Part shown: one piece after another, positions 13,725 to 20,432 of the stretch
Layout: each line of letters begins with the position of its first letter
Position numbering within the stretch: the stretch's first letter is position 1
Source of the DNA: a virus
Virus record (IMG/VR): IMGVR_UViG_3300037246_000967
Span: 1 to 51,534 of that record
Reading direction: 5' to 3' (one strand)
Length of the DNA stretch: 51,534 bases
Notes under the pieces: model-generated
The model's input: only the letters and a program-made list of their open reading frames with translations
What the model was told of the DNA's origin: nothing
Databases searched by the model: none
Position numbers and translations under genes: made by a program

Positions 13725-16601
13725 TTACCCGCCAGCGATAGTGTCCTCAACCCAAACAGCAGGAACAGTCAGCCCTGTAGATTCAATAGAACCGGACCCA
13801 TCAAAGGGAAGGTACTTCGTCGGGTTACCATTTATCTTAGTCGCGGTCGGTCCCGCTCCAGCACCGGTAAACGAAGTGATCTTTGCGCGTACAAAGTATA
13901 GCACCGTCGTCGTTTCTCCAGCCGCTGAAACGGTTGTCGTATCCCAGTCACCGGGAAGATCCCAGGTGACCATCGGACAGCCTGTGTTAGCGAAAGAATC
14001 TGTTCCGTCTACGACGTTGGATAGCGCCGTCCATATACTACCGTTCCAGTATTGCCAAGTCACTGTCCAAGTGCCAGCTCGTCCCTGCCCAGCACTAACC
14101 GTGAAAGTCAAGTCAGTATACTGCGCGAGCATTCCGACGTAAAAAGCGTCGTCAATGGCTTCAGTGGCTGGCATCAAGATCACGTTGTTAAGCGTTGAAT
14201 CGTTCGTTTCAGTCTGGAAGCCAGTAAACGATGCCAGACTGTTGTCTTCCTGAATCGCAGAGATAGACGCACCAGAGTATCTAGCTCTCACGTTCACCGG
14301 CTGAGGGTTCGTGAATGAGTGAGACGAAGACGCCTCACCTACTGAGTCAGCAAGCGCAGGGTAGGTGCCAATGACTGTTCCTTCTGCAAGGTCTCCTCCA
14401 GCATCAGCCAGCATAGTGGCTGACGCTCCTTCTGTGAGTCCAGCCACCGTAACCGTGACGTTGTTGTTCACGTCATACGTTCCCTGATCTAGCGGGAATG
14501 AGCCTGCATCGTCTACATCGTAATCCCACACGTCCAGCTCAAGTGACGGGCCGCTAGCTCCGGTGTTGTCGTCCTGAATCGGGAAGCTAGTAGTTCGTCC
14601 CGCAAGTGCGTCAGTGCCACCGCTGTGGTTCAAAACTATGGTGGACACCGCAGTGTTCGCAGCCGTGGTATCGTCTATGGCGACCACTGCCACGTACAAG
14701 TAGCGCTCCGCGTCTACTGTACCCTTGCCGGCGTCGCTGTTACCTGCGCCATAGCTAAACGTGATCGTGCTGGCGGCACGAACTACCTGCCAGGGGCGCA
14801 GGGCAGGTTTGGTGCTGTCCGTCAAAGCGTCTAGGTTTACCACAGGTGTGCCGCCAGCAGCCGCATCAACATGGACGATGCCCTGGACGGATTCAGACTC
14901 TGTGCCGGCGTAGACCGGGAAACCAACTCGGGTCGCCGCGGCGAAGGTAGCTTCATCAATACCTTGGCGCATGACCACGCCGCCGCCTACTGACGGTTCG
15001 TTGAACTCCGACCCATCCTCGTACTCGTCGCTCGCTCCCGTGTAGGTCAGAGTGTCATTGAACGCTCCGCCTGGGCTCACCGCCGCGATGGCGAACGTGT
15101 CGTCATCGACGGCTAGTGACGCCGTTGTTTGAGTGATCAAAGTACCGGTCGCGCTACTGAGGTCGTTCGTCTCGGTACCGAGAGCTTCTGACCACGTTCC
15201 TGCCATCACCGCGAGAAAATCGCAAGTGCCAACCATAGTGACCGTGATGGTCGCACCGTTCGTCACTCCAGGCGTGTCACCAGTCTCTAGTACGTTGAGC
15301 TGTACGTCGCCTGAGGTGTTCGAGAGCAGTACATCGCGGTTGGTCCCGTTACCCGAGAACGTAACGCCTCGAAGGTCGAACTGTCCGGACGATGACGGAA
15401 TCTCGATGGCGAACCACTTCATGTTCGCGAAGCCGTTGAAATCGAACTGACCGTTGAAAGGAGTCACGCCACTCGTGAATACAATCTGCGCTCTAGGCCC
15501 TGGAGCGGCCGAAAAGAAGTTCGAGAGCATTACCGGGCCACCAGAGACAGCGCCGGTCAGCGTAATCGTGTCGCAGTCTGAGTACACGCACGAAATAATT
15601 TCTACTGCCGCGTCGTCAATCGACCATGGTCCGGAACCAGAGAAGGAACACCCGTACAGGTTGAAACCATCCATGTTCGCGTCTTCTGCGTCGATGAACC
15701 AGCGCGGTCCACCAGTAATGATTGTCCAGCCGCCAACGCCGACCGCAGTCTCGCCAGATCCCAGCTTCGTTCCAGCGTTCACCTGTACCGTATCAGTGGA
15801 ATTGGCCGATACGGTGATGCCCAGGAACCCTGGTTCCGTGAACTCCTGATTACCGAACGCAATGACTACGCCCTGATCCACTAGGTTCGTGTCAACACTC
15901 GATATAGTGGTATCACCAAACTCAATAGGGCCGTTGATAATGAACACGCCCTCGGAATTCTGAGTAATGATCCCGCGCCCCGTGTCGGCAATCGTGGCAA
16001 CGGCTACGTCGTTCCAATCGAAGTCGCCAGAAGAGCCCGTGCCAGTGCCTTCGTAACGCAGCGTAACGGAGCCAGCAGGGATTTGTGAGACCGACGCAAC
16101 GGCCATGTTATCATTGTTGCCGCCCACGTTCCCTAGAATATCAACCACGATCCCGACGTGCTGGATAAGTCCAATGGCCGGAGTCCAGACGCCGCCGATG
16201 GCGTCGGGATTCTCAATGACACGATCAAGCGAGACAACCACGTACTGCCAGCCAGATTTCCCGGTGTCTACTCCATCGATGAATACATCGGCGAAGTCGG
16301 TCACCAAAGCTCCGGCTATCCTGAATCGGATGCCACCAAGTGCCTTAGTGTCTAGTTCACCGAAGAAGAAGTTGTACCAGATGCCAATGTGGTCACCTGA
16401 AGTGAACGTGCCGATACCGCCCGGGGCGTCGTAGAGCAACCCGTCAATACTGTTCGAGACCTTATCCGAGATAGAGCTAGTAGCACCGGGAGGAAACGAA
16501 TCGGTGTTTACAGCCGCGGAGCCACTGACCGCCGGTACCCAGTTTGTAGTAGCGGTCCCGTCGTCAAGGACAGTCATGACTTGAGTAATCGCAACGCCCA
16601 T
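13725..16601 (-). CDS. Giant beta-rich virion surface protein (958 aa)
   Basis: 958 aa, all-beta in appearance with Gly/Thr/Asp/Val repeats and few charged helices. The middle (residues about 270-430) has parallel-beta-helix-like features (short strands with Asn, Gly and Ser turns, for example GFNLYGCSFSGSGPWSI and DLRGVTFSGNGTN). Residues about 840-930 hold the domain shared with the 979-aa protein (TWTVTWQYWNGSIWTAL, DWDTTTVSAAGE, LYFVRAKI). The ending STGLTVPAVWVEDTIAGG is also shared. Possible roles are surface fibre, tailspike-like receptor binding or capsid decoration; no enzyme motif was recognised. It starts five bases after the sulfotransferase-like gene. Confidence 0.75.
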   Translation of the reverse strand: MGVAITQVMTVLDDGTATTNWVPAVSGSAAVNTDSFPPGATSSISDKVSNSIDGLLYDAPGGIGTFTSGDHIGIWYNFFFGELDTKALGGIRFRIAGALVTDFADVFIDGVDTGKSGWQYVVVSLDRVIENPDAIGGVWTPAIGLIQHVGIVVDILGNVGGNNDNMAVASVSQIPAGSVTLRYEGTGTGSSGDFDWNDVAVATIADTGRGIITQNSEGVFIINGPIEFGDTTISSVDTNLVDQGVVIAFGNQEFTEPGFLGITVSANSTDTVQVNAGTKLGSGETAVGVGGWTIITGGPRWFIDAEDANMDGFNLYGCSFSGSGPWSIDDAAVEIISCVYSDCDTITLTGAVSGGPVMLSNFFSAAPGPRAQIVFTSGVTPFNGQFDFNGFANMKWFAIEIPSSSGQFDLRGVTFSGNGTNRDVLLSNTSGDVQLNVLETGDTPGVTNGATITVTMVGTCDFLAVMAGTWSEALGTETNDLSSATGTLITQTTASLAVDDDTFAIAAVSPGGAFNDTLTYTGASDEYEDGSEFNEPSVGGGVVMRQGIDEATFAAATRVGFPVYAGTESESVQGIVHVDAAAGGTPVVNLDALTDSTKPALRPWQVVRAASTITFSYGAGNSDAGKGTVDAERYLYVAVVAIDDTTAANTAVSTIVLNHSGGTDALAGRTTSFPIQDDNTGASGPSLELDVWDYDVDDAGSFPLDQGTYDVNNNVTVTVAGLTEGASATMLADAGGDLAEGTVIGTYPALADSVGEASSSHSFTNPQPVNVRARYSGASISAIQEDNSLASFTGFQTETNDSTLNNVILMPATEAIDDAFYVGMLAQYTDLTFTVSAGQGRAGTWTVTWQYWNGSIWTALSNVVDGTDSFANTGCPMVTWDLPGDWDTTTVSAAGETTTVLYFVRAKITSFTGAGAGPTATKINGNPTKYLPFDGSGSIESTGLTVPAVWVEDTIAGG

Positions 16602-16606
16602 CTATA

Positions 16607-17233
16607 CTATCTCCCGTGAACTCTATCAGCTCTGCTGTGAGCGCTCCAAATCTTCTTAAATGCTTTTTCGCTAGCAACTACTGGTTTCCTAGAACCGACA
16701 AGTTGACGGTTTAGGGTGTCCCAGGCATAATCTTCATCGAGAGCAATTCTAGGGAACCAGCAGATAGTGTAACTCCACTGCCTCTCCTCAATGCCCTCCA
16801 GATGAGCGTAAAACTCTTCCATCACGTATTCGTAGAGCCCAGGCTTGTGCTGTACTACGCGATGCGGGTTATTACTTGCCGCGGAGAGAGTGCGATTGTA
16901 GCGCGACTCCTCCATTCCTTCACGACTCCGTAGCATGAATACTACGTGGTCAATCTTCCAGTTCAGTAGGTCCGCATCCCTAAACAAGTGGATCGGCCTA
17001 TGTAGTTCGCCTGTCTTGTGGTTCGGAGTATGAAAAGGGTACTTGATCACTCTAGGAGATTGATCGTGGTAGCCCTTTTTCTTGGCATCCAAGTGGAGCT
17101 GATGGTAGCGCCACTCAAGCCCCTTCTCTACAGACAGGGCATCGAAGCCAGTCTCTTCACCTAGTTTACCGAGCAGACCTACCATGTAGGTAGTGCCGGA
17201 GCATCCAGGCCCGGACACTATGATCTTGCCCAT
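16607..17233 (-). CDS. Sulfotransferase-like P-loop protein inside the virion operon
   Basis: 208 aa using ATG at 17233, which overlaps the upstream stop (TAATG); a longer frame to 17269 lacks a ribosome site. Residues 4-14 (IIVSGPGCSGT) match the 5'-phosphosulfate-binding loop of the PAPS sulfotransferase superfamily. HVVFMLRSREGMEESR near residue 98 fits the 3'-phosphate-binding segment (LRxPxExxxS). Residues about 140-170 (FYAHLEGIEERQWSYTICWF) probably belong to the core. A related sulfotransferase-like fold binds other phosphorylated donors, so the substrate is open. It lies immediately upstream of the giant surface proteins, which makes modification of a virion or host glycan an attractive inference. 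Confidence 0.72.
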   Translation of the reverse strand: MGKIIVSGPGCSGTTYMVGLLGKLGEETGFDALSVEKGLEWRYHQLHLDAKKKGYHDQSPRVIKYPFHTPNHKTGELHRPIHLFRDADLLNWKIDHVVFMLRSREGMEESRYNRTLSAASNNPHRVVQHKPGLYEYVMEEFYAHLEGIEERQWSYTICWFPRIALDEDYAWDTLNRQLVGSRKPVVASEKAFKKIWSAHSRADRVHGR

Positions 17234-17634
17234 TACGGGCCATAGCTCAGTGTGAGTCGATCGTCCCAAATATGGACGAAGCTAGTATCGTTGCTCGCGA
17301 ACTCTACGGCTACATCGTCCGAGTTCGGAGAGTTCGTAGTAAACGTAGTCCTAGTGATGCGCCATAGAGCTTCACTTGACTCAGTGCCAGGATCAGCAAA
17401 CCCTTGATAGATAACAGAGTCGCTAGCTGTGAAGTCTACTTCTTTCTGTAGGGTTGCCACTTCAGCATCACTTCCCGGTTCCGGAGCAATTAGCCTGTCT
17501 CCCAATCCGTCACTAGGAGGAGCCGTGCCCGGCACACCTTGTCCTATAGTATACTCAAATGCGTTTCTAAGCGAAGGCTGAGTTCTTGTCCAATTATTTA
17601 GAGCTTCGCGTTGCTCATCAGTTAGGTTTGCCAT
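17233..17634 (-). CDS. Virion protein, 133 aa, unknown
   Basis: 133 aa. The N-terminus is helical and starts ANLTDEQREALNNWTRTQPS. A Pro/Gly/Asp linker (GTAPPSDGLGDRLIAPEPGSD) follows, then a beta-rich C-terminus (SDSVIYQGFADPG, SFVHIWDDRLTLSYGP). Coupled to the sulfotransferase-like gene through TAATG. It resembles short adaptor proteins of phage structural clusters; no family is recognised. Confidence 0.68.
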   Translation of the reverse strand: MANLTDEQREALNNWTRTQPSLRNAFEYTIGQGVPGTAPPSDGLGDRLIAPEPGSDAEVATLQKEVDFTASDSVIYQGFADPGTESSEALWRITRTTFTTNSPNSDDVAVEFASNDTSFVHIWDDRLTLSYGP

Positions 17635-17636
17635 GG

Positions 17637-17966
17637 CTAGGCACCTATATTGATTACCAAGCTAATCTGCTTGTCCTTCTTTTCATCGTCATAGTCATTA
17701 AGATCTGAGCCGAAGTGTTCAGCTTGCGCCCAGGCTTGCATAGCTCTCTTGTGGAGCAGACCCTTCAAAGTCCTGTCTGCGTCAGGGTAGTGGTTCTCGA
17801 AATAGCCATTGCTGTAGACCTTATCGAGTATACACTTAACGTCCAGTAGAGGTCCAACTCGCGAGGCCATGCGCTTAATACTACCCTCAGGCGGGCGTAC
17901 CATAGGCACCTCAGGCTTCTCACCATGGATGAAATCAACAGGAGACTTACTTCCAAAGATCTTCAT
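17637..17966 (-). CDS. Hypothetical protein, 109 aa
   Basis: 109 aa, mixed composition. The N-terminal part is basic with Pro turns (GEKPEVPMVRPPEGSIKRM). A helical middle (LDVKCILDKVYSNGYFENH) leads to HKRAMQAWAQAEHFGSDLND and a hydrophobic end (ISLVINIGA). No motif is recognised. It lies in the run of small basic proteins between the 18626 promoter and the giant surface proteins, with two bases to the next gene. Confidence 0.65.
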   Translation of the reverse strand: MKIFGSKSPVDFIHGEKPEVPMVRPPEGSIKRMASRVGPLLDVKCILDKVYSNGYFENHYPDADRTLKGLLHKRAMQAWAQAEHFGSDLNDYDDEKKDKQISLVINIGA

Positions 17967-17974
17967 ATGCCGCC

Positions 17975-18181
17975 CTAACGACTCCTACCGCCCATACTGC
18001 TAGTAATGCTGCCAGTAGTGCTAGAACCCTTCTTGCGTCCCGTACCAAACTCGTAGCCCTTACCGCCGCGCTTCATCTTCTTCAGCTTGATAGTCTGCTC
18101 CTTAACGAACGAGCCGGTGGTGGAGGCATCACCAATGATGATGCGCGTCCGAGCCTTCTTCTTTAGGTTCTCGGGAGGCAT
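17975..18181 (-). CDS. Small basic protein, 68 aa
   Basis: 68 aa, strongly basic (NLKKKARTRIIIGDAS, TIKLKKMKRGGKGYEFGTGR), with a Gly/Ser/Thr-rich tail. It has no Cys. Start coupled through TAATG to the upstream basic protein. Nucleic-acid binding is a charge-based inference; no family is recognised. Confidence 0.68.
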   Translation of the reverse strand: MPPENLKKKARTRIIIGDASTTGSFVKEQTIKLKKMKRGGKGYEFGTGRKKGSSTTGSITSSMGGRSR

Positions 18182-18405
18182 TAGAACTTCCTCTCGTACT
18201 CAACTCCGAAATGACGCTTGCCCTTCGGGTGAGATCGGCGCTTGCCAGCCATGAAGGAGTCAACCTTGGTGGGCTCGTAGCTCAGGACTCCACCCTTGAT
18301 CTTCATCTTGCCCTTGATGGCCTTCTCAACGCGAGAGGCCCAACTGGGCTTGTGCTCTTCGCTCTTGTCTTCGCTGAGCAGGATCTGACGTTTCTTATCG
18401 GCCAT
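18181..18405 (-). CDS. Small basic protein, 74 aa
   Basis: 74 aa, Lys/Arg/Glu-rich. The N-terminus (ADKKRQILLSEDKSEEHK) is followed by SWASRVEKAIKGKMKIKGG and a basic C-terminus (GKRRSHPKGKRHFGVEYERKF). Coupled by TAATG at both ends. A mixed-charge protein of this size next to two others of the same kind suggests a small virion-internal or DNA-binding set. No family is recognised. Confidence 0.68.
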   Translation of the reverse strand: MADKKRQILLSEDKSEEHKPSWASRVEKAIKGKMKIKGGVLSYEPTKVDSFMAGKRRSHPKGKRHFGVEYERKF

Positions 18406-18614
18406 TAGAATCCAACCTCTTCCTTTTTCTTGCCAAATTCGCGAGCCTTAGACACGCGAGTCTTGTGCTTGTGCTCTTCAGGGCCGATGTTCTCAACCTC
18501 ACCCTTGGCTTCAGGAACTCCGAAGCCATAGTTAGCTACCAACATCTCTACGCCACGATTGAGAACAGTGTCCCCCAGGCGATTCGGCTCTAAAACTTTA
18601 GTAGGATCAGACAT
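18405..18614 (-). CDS. Small protein heading the 18.6-kb operon, 69 aa
   Basis: 69 aa, first gene of the unit starting at the 18626 promoter; its ATG lies about 12 bases after TATAAT, so the leader is very short and the conserved AGGAAG is the only ribosome site. The protein has a helical N-terminal part (NRLGDTVLNRGVEMLVANYG) and a charged C-terminus (EEHKHKTRVSKAREFGKKKE). No motif is recognised. Confidence 0.68.
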   Translation of the reverse strand: MSDPTKVLEPNRLGDTVLNRGVEMLVANYGFGVPEAKGEVENIGPEEHKHKTRVSKAREFGKKKEEVGF

Positions 18615-18625
18615 GTATCTTCCTA

Positions 18626-18654
18626 ATTATACCGTTTGTTTGTTTGATTAAGCT
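18626..18654 (-). promoter_or_regulatory. Phage promoter element, copy 3
   Basis: On the minus strand: AGCTTA, a 17-base spacer with repeated CAAA, then TATAAT (18626-18631) and TAGGAAG. It points at the 18405 gene and the operon down to the terminator at 9341. The -35 is the least like the TGCYTR consensus together with copy 4. Confidence 0.82.
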
Positions 18655-18677
18655 TATTGTTCAATTCTAGGTAAAGA

Positions 18678-19058
18678 TCAAGATCCAAAGGGTACCTGTA
18701 CCACACGGTAGCCCTTTCTTATGAGTCGAGCAGCCATCTTTCTGGCTGCGGGGATGTTCCAACTATGAACAATGAATCTTACGTGCGAGTACCGCTCCGC
18801 GTCTTGTTTCTCTAGCCACCGGACGATTTCCATGCCACAGTCTTCTCGACTGGTGTGAACATACTGCTCACTGCCCAGGTCGTGGTCTAGTGCCACGATG
18901 TCCAATCGCTCGCGATACGTCTTGAGCATGTCAAGCGTCTCATTCACGGTGGTTATCCAGAACGTGCGCTTCTGGTCCTTCGGTGTCATGCGCTGGAACT
19001 GGAGTGCGGCCCGCTTAGGGTCGTCGTCCAGAAACACGATTACGCTGTCCTCCCTCAT
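18678..19058 (-). CDS. Receiver-like protein, probable cREC (cyclic-phosphate processing) domain
   Basis: 126 aa. Seen: VIVFLDDDPKR (D11-D13, R16), then IVALDHDLG (D58, H59, D60) after about 45 residues, Gly at 75 in DCGMEIVRWL, and VRFIVHSWNIPAARKM (H98, S99, N101, P103). This order matches the family described as the cyclic-phosphate processing receiver domain (cREC), a response-regulator-like fold with LDHDLG and HSxNP motifs, predicted from genome context to act in cyclic-phosphate RNA-end processing. Here the last motif reads HSWNIP. It is a single-domain protein at the end of the portal operon. Function in phages is not established. Confidence 0.72.
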   Translation of the reverse strand: MREDSVIVFLDDDPKRAALQFQRMTPKDQKRTFWITTVNETLDMLKTYRERLDIVALDHDLGSEQYVHTSREDCGMEIVRWLEKQDAERYSHVRFIVHSWNIPAARKMAARLIRKGYRVVQVPFGS

Positions 19059-19067
19059 ATAGTCTCC

Positions 19068-19595
19068 CTAGATGCTCAGAGCGGTCTCTTTTTCCTTGTC
19101 AGTCATGGGGCGATTCAAGGTGCCCGAGGGGAACCCTGTAGCTCGCTCAACAAACTTACCGAGACGGGCTGCTCTGGGACCGCCTTCCTTCTCAATATCC
19201 AGATAGTCCATAACGGCTGCGGGGAGACCGAGCATCATGCCCAGGCCACCCATGCGGGAGCGAGCCTTTGCAGCCGCTCTCGTTAGCCTACCGGACTTCA
19301 CAGCACTCTTCATCTGATTGGGGTTGTTCTGCCACTGACTCTCCGACCACCGCTTCTGCGGGTGCTGGGCTGTGCGCCGTGCCCTCTGCGTGTACTCAGC
19401 CTCAGCCTCCATGGCCTCCGTAAGCGCGATCGGGTTCTGGCGGGGGGGAGGGGTGATCTGTCGGCCTGCGGCCTTCTTACTCAGAATGGACTCAACAGCC
19501 TTAGCTGCACCAACAGTAGCGGCAGAGCCGGCTACGGTATTTAGTAGTAGAAGCTTGTCGGTTCTGGGAGCGTCGTAGTGAATTTCTTCAGCCAT
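19068..19595 (-). CDS. Virion-associated protein, paralogue of the 8754 gene
   Basis: 175 aa. The N-terminus contains a hydrophobic stretch (LLLNTVAGSAATVGAAKAVE, residues 15-34). A Gln/Arg-rich middle follows, and the C-terminus has GLGMMLGLPAAVMDYL plus the shared EGG-RLGKF-E-T-PS-LSI pattern found in the 189-aa protein at 8754. It lies next to the Gly/Arg-rich protein at 19599 and the portal gene, a position typical of internal or ejected head proteins. Function inferred from context only. Confidence 0.72.
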   Translation of the reverse strand: MAEEIHYDAPRTDKLLLLNTVAGSAATVGAAKAVESILSKKAAGRQITPPPRQNPIALTEAMEAEAEYTQRARRTAQHPQKRWSESQWQNNPNQMKSAVKSGRLTRAAAKARSRMGGLGMMLGLPAAVMDYLDIEKEGGPRAARLGKFVERATGFPSGTLNRPMTDKEKETALSI

Positions 19596-19598
19596 GAC

Positions 19599-20429
19599 TT
19601 AGACTCGTCCCGACGTGTAGTTACGGGAGTCGTTCCGTTTGTAACCGATGGATTGGTTTCGATCTCCGCCGAGATAACCCTGAGTCCTTGTACCCGTGGT
19701 GTTGTTAGGATCAAAAGAGGCAGGCGTCCACTGACCGAAGGTCTCCGGGCGCTTCTTCCTCCCGGTCTTATTCTGCTCGAATTCCGACCAGGGGAGCTGC
19801 CTAGAAGCCGTCGGAGAGTTGGGATCTTCGGGGCGACGATTTTCTCTAAGTGCCTGCATCTGCTGGCCGAAGTGTCTACTCTCTTCAACTCCACGACCAC
19901 GAAATGTAGTTTCACCACGGAGTAGATCTCGTGACTGCTCTTCGGTTGCTCGGGTTCCGCGCTCCCGCTCGACGAGGCCGGCTGGACTCATGTGAGCGGC
20001 TGTTCTGTTGGTAGCCCAATAATTGTGGGCACCAACAGACATATCACCGCCCAGTTGATCGAGGCCGGCAAGGCTGTTGTCAACGGTCCTAGCGTTGAGC
20101 AGACCTTCTTTAGCTGTACGCAGCCAAGGCTTAGAGTGTTGAGTAGCGCCCGCGGCGTATGCACCGAAAGCTCGGCCTCCAGCAATATCACGATACTTGC
20201 TGGCAAGTTCGCCAGCCTGTTTCGTCTCAGTAATGCGACGCTCGACGTTGTGGACCTTATTCGTCTTCAGCCTATGATCTTTACCCATGAAACCGATAGC
20301 GGACTCATACCCGATATTCTCACTAGCAGAGAGATAACCCTTAGCGTCCTTAGCTTTCCAATCATAAGCGTCGTAGTTGCCGCCGCGTCCCGCGGAAGTT
20401 GCGGCACCTCGACCGTAGGCATTAGCCAT
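19599..20429 (-). CDS. Gly/Arg/Asn-rich internal virion-type protein
   Basis: 276 aa, low in hydrophobic residues and rich in Gly, Arg, Asn, Ala and Gln, with tyrosine-containing blocks at both ends (GGNYDAYDWKAKDAKGYLSA and QGYLGGDRNQSIGYKRNDSR). It has no Cys. The middle has a probable helix (ITETKQAGELASKYRDIAGG). It follows the portal gene after three bases, with ribosome site GAGGAGTAAACG. Proteins of this type just after the portal are often co-ejected or head-internal; the sequence gives no family. Confidence 0.7.
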   Translation of the reverse strand: MANAYGRGAATSAGRGGNYDAYDWKAKDAKGYLSASENIGYESAIGFMGKDHRLKTNKVHNVERRITETKQAGELASKYRDIAGGRAFGAYAAGATQHSKPWLRTAKEGLLNARTVDNSLAGLDQLGGDMSVGAHNYWATNRTAAHMSPAGLVERERGTRATEEQSRDLLRGETTFRGRGVEESRHFGQQMQALRENRRPEDPNSPTASRQLPWSEFEQNKTGRKKRPETFGQWTPASFDPNNTTGTRTQGYLGGDRNQSIGYKRNDSRNYTSGRV

Positions 20430-20432
20430 CGT

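Noticed and set aside
19541-20206. Several short frames opposite or inside the 19599 gene
   Set aside because: The 276-aa frame has the ribosome site and fits the overlap pattern; the others lack both.
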